Shown here one piece after another: positions 56,651 through 64,000 of a stretch of 64,000 nucleotides of DNA. The notes below the pieces were generated by a model. That model made no database searches. It was not told the origin of the DNA and saw nothing but the letters and a program-made list of their open reading frames with translations. Every line of letters begins with the position of its first letter. Within the stretch, counting starts at the first letter, position 1. The DNA comes from DASUPK01 sp963728875 (GTDB lineage: Bacteria > Actinomycetota > Thermoleophilia > Solirubrobacterales > 70-9): NCBI GenBank assembly GCA_963728875.1, contig CAVSLJ010000002.1, forward strand, positions 62,001 through 126,000. Reading direction: 5' to 3'. The translations under genes were made by a program, and so were the position numbers.

Positions 56651-57991
56651 ATGGAAGTCGCAACCGCCGACAAGCCGGTCGCCGCGAAGCCGCCGCTGGA
56701 GGGGCTGCCGCCCGGACCGGACTGGTCGATGCTTCGGTCGGTGCGGACCTGGTGGCGGCGGCCGCTCCAGACGCTCGAGGACTGCCAGGCTCGCTACGGC
56801 GACATGTTCACCTACCGCCTCCCGTACGAGGGCAGGTGGGTATTCGTCTCCGACCCCGAGGCGATCAAGCAGGTCTTCACCGGCGACCCGCGGTTGCTGC
56901 ATGCGGGCGAGGCGAACATCGTGCTGCTGCCCGTGCTCGGCGAGCACTCCGTGCTGCTCCTCGACGAGCCCGCCCACATGAAGGAGCGCAAGGTGATGCT
57001 GCCGCCCTTCCACGGCAAGCGGATGAAGGCATACGGCGAGCTGATGGCCCAGGTCGCCGCCGAGGAAATCGACAGCTGGCCCGCCGACCGCGCGGTGCGG
57101 ATGCGTCCCCGAATGCAGGCGATGACGCTGGAGATCATCCTGCGGGCGGTGTTCGGAGTCGATGAGGGCGAGAGGCTCAATCGCCTTCGGGACGAGCTCC
57201 GCCGGACGCTCAACCTGCTCGCCCATCCGCGACGGGCGATCTTCATGGTCCTGCTGGGCCCCAAGCGGTTGCGGCGCTTTCCGCCCTTCCGGCGGCGGAT
57301 GGAGCGCATCGACCGCCTGCTCTACGAGGAGATTTCGGCGCGGCGGGGGGCGGCCGACCTCGCCGAGCGCGACGACATCCTCTCGCTGCTGCTCCAGGCT
57401 CGCCACGAGGACGGCCGGCCGATGAGCGATCGCGAGTTGCGCGACGAGTTGATGACGTTGCTGGTCGCCGGCCACGAGACGACCGCCACCGGTCTCTCCT
57501 GGGCGATCGAGCTGCTCGCCCGGCACCCCGAGGAGCTCTCCCGGCTCGAAGCCGATCTCGACGCCGGCAATGACGCCTACCTCGACGCGGTCATCAAGGA
57601 GACGCTGCGATTGCGGCCCGTGATCGCGCTCGTCCTGCGCAAGCTGGTCGAGCCGATGGAGATCGGCGGCCGGCTGCTGCCCGCCGGAGTCTCGGTGGCA
57701 CCCTCCATCTATCTCGTCCATCGCAACCCGGAGATCTATCCGGAGCCGGAGCGCTTCCGGCCGGAGCGATTCATCGAGCAACCAGCCGGGACCTACACCT
57801 GGATCCCGTTCGGCGGCGGTGTCCGGCGCTGCCTCGGAGCCGCGTTCGCCGAGTTTGAGATGTCGGTCGTCCTGCGCGAGCTGGTCAGCTGTCGCCGGAT
57901 CCGGCCCGTCGGAGAGCCGGAGCATCCGGTGAGAAGCACGATCACCAACGTCCCGAACCGCGGGGCGGAGGTGCTCGTGGCGCCACGGTGA
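56651..57991 (+). CDS. Cytochrome P450
   Basis: A 446-residue soluble monooxygenase. Helix-I motif LLVAGHETTATGLSW, helix-K ETLRLRP, PERF segment EPERFRPERF and heme loop FGGGVRRCLGAAFA with the Cys thiolate are all present. It is of the CYP class that needs separate ferredoxin and reductase partners, none of which are nearby. The promoter carries two TetR operators and the regulator gene follows 10 bases downstream, so it is probably induced by its substrate. Substrate unknown. Confidence 0.94.
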   Translation: MEVATADKPVAAKPPLEGLPPGPDWSMLRSVRTWWRRPLQTLEDCQARYGDMFTYRLPYEGRWVFVSDPEAIKQVFTGDPRLLHAGEANIVLLPVLGEHSVLLLDEPAHMKERKVMLPPFHGKRMKAYGELMAQVAAEEIDSWPADRAVRMRPRMQAMTLEIILRAVFGVDEGERLNRLRDELRRTLNLLAHPRRAIFMVLLGPKRLRRFPPFRRRMERIDRLLYEEISARRGAADLAERDDILSLLLQARHEDGRPMSDRELRDELMTLLVAGHETTATGLSWAIELLARHPEELSRLEADLDAGNDAYLDAVIKETLRLRPVIALVLRKLVEPMEIGGRLLPAGVSVAPSIYLVHRNPEIYPEPERFRPERFIEQPAGTYTWIPFGGGVRRCLGAAFAEFEMSVVLRELVSCRRIRPVGEPEHPVRSTITNVPNRGAEVLVAPR

Positions 57992-58001
57992 GTGCGGCCT
58001 G

Positions 58002-58679
58002 ATGACCGCGACCCTCACCCGCAAGGAGAAGCAGGCGAAGACGCGTTCCGCGCTGCTCGCGTCCGCCGCGAAGCTGATCTGCCGCAAGGGCATCGTCGAG
58101 GCCTCGGTCGAGGACGTCGCGAGCGACGCCGGATACACGAAGGGCGCCTTCTACGCGAACTTCAAGAGCAAGGAAGAGCTCTTCCTGGTCATGCTCGACG
58201 AGAAGTACGCCGCCGAGCTCGAGCAGCTGGAGAGCGCAATCAGGGGCACGGAGTCACCCGCCGAGGATGCGCGGCGCGCCGCCGAGGACTTCATTCGCTT
58301 CGCCTGGTCGGATCCGCAATGGCCGAAGCTCTACTTCGAGTTCACGGCATACGCGGCCCGGAACCCCGAGTTCCGGCGGGAGCTGCAGACGCGGGACCGC
58401 CGGATTCGCCAACGGATCGCGGCGATATTCCGTGCCTGGGCCGACGACTTCGGCGCCGAGATTCCGATTCCGTTCGAGGACCTGGCGATGATGACCTTCT
58501 GCATGGCCAACGGCTTTCTGATGGGACAGCTGATCGAGCCGAACCTGAGCGAAGAGCTCTACGGCACGATGGCCGCGACCTTCTTCCGGGGTGTCGCCGT
58601 ATCGGCGCTCGGTGTCGACCTCGACCAGCTCGCTGAGGCTCAGGAGGCGAAGCCGCGCAGGGCCGGCGCCGGCCGGTAG
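58002..58679 (+). CDS. TetR/AcrR-family transcriptional regulator
   Basis: A 225-residue repressor. The N-terminal helix-turn-helix is ASAAKLICRKGIVEASVEDV then ASDAGYTKGAFYANFKSKEELF. The remainder is a ligand-binding helical domain (residues 70-210). It follows the P450 gene by ten bases and likely binds the two ATAC-N6-GTAT sites before it, giving autoregulation. Its last 40 bases overlap the 3' end of the convergent dehydrogenase gene. Confidence 0.93.
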   Translation: MTATLTRKEKQAKTRSALLASAAKLICRKGIVEASVEDVASDAGYTKGAFYANFKSKEELFLVMLDEKYAAELEQLESAIRGTESPAEDARRAAEDFIRFAWSDPQWPKLYFEFTAYAARNPEFRRELQTRDRRIRQRIAAIFRAWADDFGAEIPIPFEDLAMMTFCMANGFLMGQLIEPNLSEELYGTMAATFFRGVAVSALGVDLDQLAEAQEAKPRRAGAGR

Positions 58680-59842
58680 GCCTCGCCCCGCAGCTCCCGC
58701 AGCTCCTCCAGGACCCCGAGCGCCCGGCTCCAGCCGAGCCGCTCGCCCCACTCCAGCGGGCCGATCGGCCAGTTGTAGCCGAGCCGCATCGCCGTATTGA
58801 TGTCGTCCGCCGATGCCACCCGCTCACCGAGCGCGAAGCAGGCTTCGTTGGCGATGGTCGCGCCGAGTCGCGTCAGCACGTACGGAGCGTTCTCGCCCGC
58901 CACCTCGAGCAGCTGGTCCTCGTCGAAGATCGGCCGCTCGCCCGGGAAGTCGGGATCGCGCAGCCGGTGCGCCGTGTCCTTCTCGTAGACGTAGAAGCCA
59001 CGTCCGGTCTTTCGGCCGAGCCGGCCGGAGGCGACCATCCGCTCATGGATCAAGGTCGGGCGCCAGCGCGGCTCGCCGAAGGACTGCTCCCAGAACGACT
59101 TCGCCACCGCGAAGTTGACGTCGATGCCGATCAGGTCCATCAGCTCGAAGGGCCCCATCCGCAGCCCGGCGCCGAGCCTGACGATGCGGTCGATCTCGTC
59201 GTGCGGCGCGACGCCCTCGGCGAGCATTCGCAGGGACTCGAGGAAGAAGGGCCGGACACAGCGGTTGGCTACGAAGCCGACCGAGTCCCGGGCCCGGATC
59301 GGCGTGCGGCCCATGCCGGTGGCGACGCCGGTGGTGAGCTCCAGCGCAGGCTCGCCGCTCTCGTCCCCGGCGACCACCTCGACGAGCTGCATCAGCGCCG
59401 GCGGGTTGAAGAAGTGCATCCCGACGACGCGCTGCGGCTCGGGGACCGACGCCGCGATCGCCGTGACCGAGAGCGAGGAGGTGTTGGTCGCCAGGACGGT
59501 GTCGGGTCCGCAGGCCGATGCGAGGCGCTCGAACAGGTTCCGCTTCAGCTCGAGGTCCTCGGGCGCCGCCTCGATCACCAGATCGCAGTCCCTGACGGCC
59601 TCGATGATCGTGTCGCTCTCGATTCGCTCCAGGGCATCGATCGCGTCCTGCTCCTTCCAGCGCCTGCGTTCGGCGCCTCGCCGGAGGGCGGCGCGAAGCT
59701 GTTCGAGGCCCCGCTGCAGCGCCCTGCCGTCCAGCTCGTAGATGACCGTGCGGTAGCCGCCGAGCGCGGCGATCTGCGCGATGCCCGCGCCCATCGTCCC
59801 CGCGCCGACGACCCCTACTCGCTCAACCCCGGAACCGGTCAC
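58640..59842 (-). CDS. 3-hydroxyacyl-CoA dehydrogenase
   Basis: A 400-residue NAD-dependent beta-oxidation enzyme. The Rossmann motif is VGVVGAGTMGAGIAQIAALG; the catalytic His is in GMHFFNPPALMQLVEVV with Glu, and the NTSSLSV Ser/Asn block is present. The C-terminal extra ~100 residues form a second HAD_C domain (SADDINTAMRLGYNWPIGPLEW), as in PaaH-type enzymes. GTG 59842 overlaps the cupin stop as GTGA. It is the last gene of a four-gene minus-strand operon and overlaps the tetR 3' end by 40 bases. Confidence 0.93.
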   Translation of the reverse strand: MTGSGVERVGVVGAGTMGAGIAQIAALGGYRTVIYELDGRALQRGLEQLRAALRRGAERRRWKEQDAIDALERIESDTIIEAVRDCDLVIEAAPEDLELKRNLFERLASACGPDTVLATNTSSLSVTAIAASVPEPQRVVGMHFFNPPALMQLVEVVAGDESGEPALELTTGVATGMGRTPIRARDSVGFVANRCVRPFFLESLRMLAEGVAPHDEIDRIVRLGAGLRMGPFELMDLIGIDVNFAVAKSFWEQSFGEPRWRPTLIHERMVASGRLGRKTGRGFYVYEKDTAHRLRDPDFPGERPIFDEDQLLEVAGENAPYVLTRLGATIANEACFALGERVASADDINTAMRLGYNWPIGPLEWGERLGWSRALGVLEELRELRGEAYRPAPALRGFAS

Positions 59843-60342
59843 TCCTGACCGGGGGGCCGCTCCCCCTCCCAGTAGTCAACGGCGTCCTCGAATCGGAACC
59901 GGGAGAGGATCTCATCGTCGGTGCGCGGGCTGCCGGGTGCCTGGGACCTGATGCCGGCCTTGTTCGAGTCCGGGTAGACGACCAGCTCCGGGGCGTTCAT
60001 TTCGCTCAGCATCAGGACCCGGGCCGACTCGACACCGCGGTTCATCAGCTGATGCGCCCCGTCGCGACCCCGTGCGAAGGAAATGACCTCGCCCGGCTCG
60101 AGCTCTCTCCAGCGCTCAGGCGTGCGGACGCTCGGCCTTCCGGCGAGCACAATCGCCATCTCCTCGTTGGCCTCGTGCCAGTGGTAGGGGCAGAGCGCCT
60201 CGCCCGGAGGCAGCTCGTACAGGCTCGCACCGAGGTGACGGGCTCCGGCCAGCTGGCCGATCGCCATGCCCAGCGTGCGAAAGCCGGGCCGGTCGTTGTC
60301 GCCCGATTCCAGCTCGGGCTCGAAGACGTTGACACGCGTCAT
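59839..60342 (-). CDS. Cupin-domain protein
   Basis: A 167-residue single-domain cupin. Metal-binding motif 1 is CPYHWHEANEEMAIVLAG (His, His, Glu) and motif 2 is around GAHQLMNRGVESARVLML. ATG 60342 overlaps the acyl-CoA dehydrogenase stop as ATGA and its stop overlaps the next GTG. The position between two beta-oxidation genes suggests a sensor or an accessory isomerase, but the substrate is unknown. Confidence 0.85.
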   Translation of the reverse strand: MTRVNVFEPELESGDNDRPGFRTLGMAIGQLAGARHLGASLYELPPGEALCPYHWHEANEEMAIVLAGRPSVRTPERWRELEPGEVISFARGRDGAHQLMNRGVESARVLMLSEMNAPELVVYPDSNKAGIRSQAPGSPRTDDEILSRFRFEDAVDYWEGERPPGQE

Positions 60343-61514
60343 GAGCTGTCGGCTGAGGGTGGGACCAGCGCGTTGATCCCAGTCGCGTCTCGCCCGATGA
60401 TCAGCTTGTGGATCTGGGAGGTGCCCTCGTAGAGGGTGGTGACGCGGGCATCCCGCAGATAGCGCTCGACCGGATAGTCGTCGACATAGCCCGAGCCGCC
60501 GTGGACCTGGATGGCGGAGTTGGCGCACTCGACGGCCGCCTCGGTCGCGTAGTACTTCGCGATCGAGGTCTCGATGGTGTTGCGAACGCCTCGGTCCTTG
60601 AGGTCGCCGGCGCGGTAGACGAGCATCCGGGCTGCATCGCGCTTCACGATCATGTCGGCGATCAGCTCCTGGACGAGCTGGAAGCTCGCGATCGGGACTC
60701 CGAACTGCTTGCGCTCCTTCGCGTATTCGACCGAGGCGTCGACGCAGCCGTCGCAGATCCCGACGCACCCGGCGGCGACGCTGTAGCGGCCGTTGTCGAG
60801 CGAGCTCATCGCGATCTTGAAGCCGTCGCCGACCTCGCCGAGGAGCGCGTCGTCGGGTACCTGCACCTCGTCCAGCGAGATCTCCGCGGTGTCGGACGAA
60901 CGGAGCCCGAGCTTGCCGTGGATCTCCTGGGAGCCGTACCCATCGGTGGAGGTGGGGACCATGAAGCAGGCGAGGCCCTTGTGCTTCTTCTCAGGGTCGG
61001 TCTGGGCGAAGACGAGGGCGAGCTCGGAGACGTTGCCCATCGAGATCCACATCTTGTTGCCGGTGATCGTCCACCCGGCGTCCGTCTTCTTCGCGCGGGT
61101 TCGCATGCCGGCTGGGTCGGAACCGGCGTCCGGCTCGGTGAGCGCAAAGCAGCCGAGCGCCTCGCCGGAGCAGAGCCGCGGGAGCCACTCACGCTTCTGC
61201 TCCTCGGTCCCCCAGCGCTCGATCGATCCGGCGACGAGCGAGGTCTGGACGCTGACCACCGTTCGCGCCGAGGAGTCCACGCGCCCAACCTGCTCGACGA
61301 TCAGCGCGTAGCTCAGATAGTCGAGCCCGCGGCCGCCGTACTCCTCCGAGACCGGCGCACCCAGGTAGCCGATCTCGCCGAGCTTCGAGGCGAGCTCGCG
61401 ATCGAATCGGCCGGCCCGGTCGTTGTCGCGGACTCGCGGTGCGATTTCCTTGTCGCTGAACTCGCGGGCGCTCTCCGAGATCAGGCGCTGCTCGTCTGTG
61501 AGCTGGAAGTCCAG
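60339..61514 (-). CDS. Acyl-CoA dehydrogenase (probable CTG start)
   Basis: A 391-residue flavoenzyme performing the first oxidation of beta-oxidation. The family N-terminus is MDFQLTDEQRLI; here the frame reads CTG-GAC-TTC-CAG at 61514, with no ATG, GTG or TTG in a reasonable position, and an upstream ATG-like start would add 37 foreign residues overlapping the aminotransferase gene. I take CTG, seven bases after the previous stop. FAD segments are CFALTEPDAGSDP and WISMGN; the catalytic Glu is in TTLYEGTSQIHKLIIGR. No Shine-Dalgarno is seen, so re-initiation is likely. Confidence 0.92.
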   Translation of the reverse strand: MDFQLTDEQRLISESAREFSDKEIAPRVRDNDRAGRFDRELASKLGEIGYLGAPVSEEYGGRGLDYLSYALIVEQVGRVDSSARTVVSVQTSLVAGSIERWGTEEQKREWLPRLCSGEALGCFALTEPDAGSDPAGMRTRAKKTDAGWTITGNKMWISMGNVSELALVFAQTDPEKKHKGLACFMVPTSTDGYGSQEIHGKLGLRSSDTAEISLDEVQVPDDALLGEVGDGFKIAMSSLDNGRYSVAAGCVGICDGCVDASVEYAKERKQFGVPIASFQLVQELIADMIVKRDAARMLVYRAGDLKDRGVRNTIETSIAKYYATEAAVECANSAIQVHGGSGYVDDYPVERYLRDARVTTLYEGTSQIHKLIIGRDATGINALVPPSADSS

Positions 61515-61521
61515 TTGAGGA

Positions 61522-62319
61522 TCAGGTTGAGGACGAGACTGCGAGCTCTCGCTCGAGGACGCCGGCGAAGGCCTGAGCCGCCTCCTCGGTTCGCGCGCCG
61601 GGACATTCTGGCAACTCTGTCTCATCGACTGCGGATATCCCCTGGACCTCGCGCACGGTGGAGGCGAGGAAGGCTTCCCTGGCGGCGAGCAGGTCGTCGA
61701 GCGGGAAGGCTCCCTCCTCTACGCCCAGCTCGCGGATCAGCCTGTCGCGCGTGATCGAGGCGAGGATCCCGACGTCCAGGCTCGGGGTCCGAAGCGCGCC
61801 GTCGGCGGTCACCCAGAAGACGGTCGAGGTCGGTGCCTCCAGCACGATCCCGTCGGGGCGGACCAGCAGCGCCTCGTCCGCGCCGCACCCCTGAGCGATG
61901 CGCGAAGCCTGCATGTTCGCGGCGTAGGAGAGGGACTTGACGCCATTCAGGATCGCGGTGGGCGCGTAGGTCACCGTGGCGATGCTCGCCCGGTCCTGGG
62001 AGGCGTAGGGCGGCAGGCTCTCCGTGGTGGCGAGGCGCTTCCCTCCCCGAGTTACCACCAGCCTGAGCTGCGCCTCGTGCTCGCCGAATTCGGTCAGCAG
62101 AGCGGAGATCTCCGCCTCGAAGGTCTCCCGCTCGATCGGGAGCTCGATCGCGGCGGCCGAGCGCTCGAGGCGGTCGAGGTGCTCGCCGAGCGCGAACGGC
62201 CGCCCGGCATACAGGCGGATCACCTCGAAGACCCCGTCGCCGCGAAGCAACCCGTCATCCGTTGCCGGGATCACGGCCTCCGAGGCGTCGGTTATCTGTC
62301 CATTCAAGCTGGTCAGCAC
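61522..62319 (-). CDS. Class IV aminotransferase (D-amino acid aminotransferase / ADC lyase family)
   Basis: A 265-residue fold-type IV PLP enzyme. The PLP Lys lies in NGVKSLSYAANM and the phosphate-site Glu in VLEAPTSTVFWV; DDGLLRGDGVFEVIRLY is the N-terminal signature. Members are branched-chain or D-amino acid transaminases or aminodeoxychorismate lyases; the short 265-residue form without branched-chain motifs favours the latter two. GTG 62319 starts it. It is first in the operon with the beta-oxidation genes, which is an odd pairing. Confidence 0.88.
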   Translation of the reverse strand: MLTSLNGQITDASEAVIPATDDGLLRGDGVFEVIRLYAGRPFALGEHLDRLERSAAAIELPIERETFEAEISALLTEFGEHEAQLRLVVTRGGKRLATTESLPPYASQDRASIATVTYAPTAILNGVKSLSYAANMQASRIAQGCGADEALLVRPDGIVLEAPTSTVFWVTADGALRTPSLDVGILASITRDRLIRELGVEEGAFPLDDLLAAREAFLASTVREVQGISAVDETELPECPGARTEEAAQAFAGVLERELAVSSST

Positions 62320-62461
62320 GGGGGAATCGAGGCTATCGGAGGCCGCACTGCAATGAAGTGGCCCGCGGCCGGGCGCCGGTTAGCTAAAACTAGGTAGGCA
62401 GCACGGGATGGGTGTGTGATTCAGGCAAGGTCATTGCGGGCCAACCGAGGAGGAGGCGTCG

Positions 62462-63811
62462 ATGTACAGAGAGCGCAGAAAGCAGCTTCGTAGACGGAGA
62501 CGTAGGGCGGTGACCGGCGTCGCGGTCGCCGTCACGGCCATCGTCGTGGGTGTTCCGACCCTGGCGTCGGCCGATCCAGTGAGTGACCTGCTCCACAACC
62601 TGGGGCTTGGCGGCAACAGTGGCGGAAGTGCGACGGGTGGAACCGCGACGGGTGGAACCGCGACGGGCGGCGGCACGGCCACTCCCGATGCGGGCAACCC
62701 GCCGGCGTACACACCGCCGCTCCACGGCACCGAGCCGCACGGACAGGGCACCGACGCCGTGGTCGATCTGACGCCCGGTACATCGGCGCCCGTCGCGAGC
62801 GACCCGACCCAGGGCGACGAGGAGGTCATCGTGGGCGACTCTCGCGGCCAGCAGAGCGGTGACGGGAGCTATCACGGTCGCGTCGCCCTCGCGTATCTGT
62901 TGGGCATGCCGATTCTGCAGGTGACCAGCGATCCGGGCCAGTCGAACGACGGTCCGCTCCAGCCGGTTCAGGATGGGCTGGACCAGCTCTGCAGCGCGAG
63001 CGGCAACCAGCTCTGCCTGACGCTCCTCGCTCAGCATTCGGCGAGCACCGGCAAGAGCTCGTCGAACTCGCAGGAGGTCCTCGGTGTGCACATCGGCGGT
63101 CAGAATGGGATCAACGCCGACCTGCTCACCTCGCACGGCGACATCTCAGACGACGGCACGACCCAGACGGCGCACGGTGATTCCGGCGTCGCCAAGGCAA
63201 ATGTCGGGCCTCTGACGCTGGATGCCCTGGAGGGCAACTCCGACAGCTCGGCCAGCAGCTCGAGCTCGTCGGTGAATCAGGATTCGACCGTGCTGAACAT
63301 CGCGGGCTTCGGTCTGCCGATTCCGGCGGCCGGCTGCGACGACGGCACCGCGAACACGAATTTCACACCTCTCAGCCCGCTGCTGGCGGCGGTGTGCAAT
63401 GCCGATGACACCAATGGCGGCCAGACCAGCGGGCCCTATGGCGTTCGCGAGGCGCTCACGCTCTTCGCGCTCATCACCGGGGACAGCTCACTGCTCAAGG
63501 TGGGCACCGCCGGTCCGGAGAGCCACGCCGTGGCTCCGAGCAGCACCACCACCCCGCCCGGGGGAGGCAATCCCGGCGGTAGCGGCGGCACGGCTGGTGC
63601 CGGCGGCAAGGGTGGCAACAGCGGCGGCAACGGCGGCGGAAACGGTGGCGGAACCGGCAACGGCCCGGCCGCCGGCACGCCCGCGCCCGGTAACGGCACG
63701 CTGGCCTTCACCGGTGCGGACCTGCTCGCCCTCGCAATGGTTGGCGGCGCACTGATCCTCGGTGGGCTCGCCCTGACCACGGCCGGGCGGCGTCATCGCC
63801 AGACGGTCTAG
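62462..63811 (+). CDS. Sortase-anchored secreted surface protein
   Basis: A 449-residue exported protein with an excellent GAGGAGGAGG site before ATG 62462. After the signal (AVTGVAVAVTAIVVGVPTLASA) comes a TATGG repeat, a globular part with paired cysteines (QLCSASGNQLC, AAGCDDG, LAAVCNADD), a Gly/Asn/Pro-rich stalk (about 355-405), and the C-terminal sorting signal LAFTG, membrane helix and Arg-rich tail. LAxTG is the class E sortase motif of high-GC actinobacteria. A 15-base unit is tandemly repeated at 62636-62665. Function unknown. Confidence 0.85.
   Translation: MYRERRKQLRRRRRRAVTGVAVAVTAIVVGVPTLASADPVSDLLHNLGLGGNSGGSATGGTATGGTATGGGTATPDAGNPPAYTPPLHGTEPHGQGTDAVVDLTPGTSAPVASDPTQGDEEVIVGDSRGQQSGDGSYHGRVALAYLLGMPILQVTSDPGQSNDGPLQPVQDGLDQLCSASGNQLCLTLLAQHSASTGKSSSNSQEVLGVHIGGQNGINADLLTSHGDISDDGTTQTAHGDSGVAKANVGPLTLDALEGNSDSSASSSSSSVNQDSTVLNIAGFGLPIPAAGCDDGTANTNFTPLSPLLAAVCNADDTNGGQTSGPYGVREALTLFALITGDSSLLKVGTAGPESHAVAPSSTTTPPGGGNPGGSGGTAGAGGKGGNSGGNGGGNGGGTGNGPAAGTPAPGNGTLAFTGADLLALAMVGGALILGGLALTTAGRRHRQTV
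62636..62665 (+). repeat. Tandem 15-base repeat inside the surface-protein gene
   Basis: Two exact copies of GGTGGAACCGCGACG, encoding GTATG-phase repeats of TATGG, in a linker region. A slippage-prone tract that may vary between strains. Confidence 0.7.
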
Positions 63812-63821
63812 CGGCGGAAGC

Positions 63822-64000
63822 GGCAAGGGGGACGCCGAAGGGCGTCCCCCGCCGCGCCGTCGCAGCAGCCGCCGGGCGCGGCTGGTCAGGCCTGGCGAGC
63901 TCTGGGGCCGGCGCAGCGTCGCGGCCGGCGCCGTGCTGGTGGTCGCCGCAGTGATCGGCGGACTGGTGTTGCTCGTCGCCGGTGGTGGCGACGAGGCCTC
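63822..64000 (+). CDS. Partial membrane-anchored protein, possibly a class E/F sortase N-terminus
   Basis: The frame is open from 63777 to the window end and encodes RRRSSRRARLVRPGELWGRR then a membrane helix AGAVLVVAAVIGGLVLLVAG, an Arg-rich cytoplasmic tail plus signal-anchor as in sortases. Context (immediately after an LAFTG substrate) fits. No start codon is visible before the helix, except CTG at 63882, so the true start or a frameshift is unresolved. The catalytic part would be outside the window. Confidence 0.35.
63827..63850 (+). terminator. GC-rich hairpin after the surface-protein gene
   Basis: GGGGGACGCC, loop GAAG, GGCGTCCCCC, 16 bases after the stop. No T-run; it lies inside the downstream open frame. 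Confidence 0.5.

Noticed and set aside
1..64000. CRISPR arrays, prophage, insertion sequences, tRNA or rRNA genes
   Set aside because: No regularly spaced repeats, integrase, transposase or structural RNA consensus was recognised anywhere in the window.

Overview
The window is high-GC actinobacterial chromosome with frequent GTG and some TTG starts, tightly overlapping ATGA, GTGA and TGATG gene junctions, and an ordinary housekeeping backbone (guaA, rplM-rpsI, glmM-glmS, acpS-nnr-alr-cca, infA, trxB). Type A2 oxidase genes, DUF3352 and CSLREA proteins, tandem M23 peptidases and the general gene mix suggest Thermoleophilia (Solirubrobacterales-like). That placement is inference; no rRNA gene is present to settle it.

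Layout. 1-3.9 kb: 3' end of guaA, a CSLREA beta-helix exoprotein, an ACT protein and two LytM/M23 peptidases; a c-di-AMP (ydaO) riboswitch precedes the peptidases. 3.9-7.6 kb: an OpuC-type osmolyte importer operon whose ATPase gene carries a frameshift. 7.7-20.7 kb: ribosomal proteins L13 and S9 (S9 with a very long acidic N-terminal extension), aminosugar, cofactor-repair and D-alanine genes, cca, HIT, enoyl-CoA hydratase, infA and small secreted proteins. 20.7-27.1 kb: one minus-strand operon with a GH63-type glycosidase, an ABC-2 exporter, a DMT transporter, an amidase and a tiny possible partner. 28.5-34.5 kb: a glycosyltransferase, then a type A2 cytochrome oxidase operon (coxB, coxA, a doubled USP-like gene, coxC). 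34.5-38.2 kb: a clan-A glycosidase, small proteins, a diheme cytochrome c lipoprotein and a CBS protein. 38.3-43.2 kb: a second oxidase-like operon, coxB'-coxA'-ctaA-ctaB plus two small membrane proteins. 43.2-64 kb: an SCP2/R2-like fusion, SOS-controlled dinB, a benzoylformate-decarboxylase-like enzyme, a GlcD-GlcF fusion, a PAS-GGDEF-EAL protein, PAP2 and flippase-like membrane proteins, trxB, a P450-TetR pair with twin operators, a beta-oxidation operon and a sortase-anchored surface protein.

The most striking observation is the second oxidase operon. Its subunit I homologue keeps the fold-level motifs of cytochrome oxidase, but all six histidines that bind heme a, heme a3 and CuB are replaced. 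Its subunit II partner has lost both CuA cysteines and one CuA histidine. The paired loss, with open frames and conserved scaffold motifs, suggests a metal-free oxidase-like membrane complex rather than decay. It shares an operon with heme A and heme O synthase genes, and a complete oxidase is encoded 6 kb away.

Other system-level points: c-di-AMP sensing sits beside osmolyte transport; many genes without a Shine-Dalgarno have a TANNNT -10 box 6-12 nt before the start, implying leaderless mRNAs; two genes appear to start at CTG; and at least three single-base frameshifts hit conserved genes, more likely sequencing error than decay. No tRNA, rRNA, CRISPR, prophage or insertion sequence was seen. 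The longest stretch without a confident gene is 35791-36259, which holds a doubtful lipoprotein frame.
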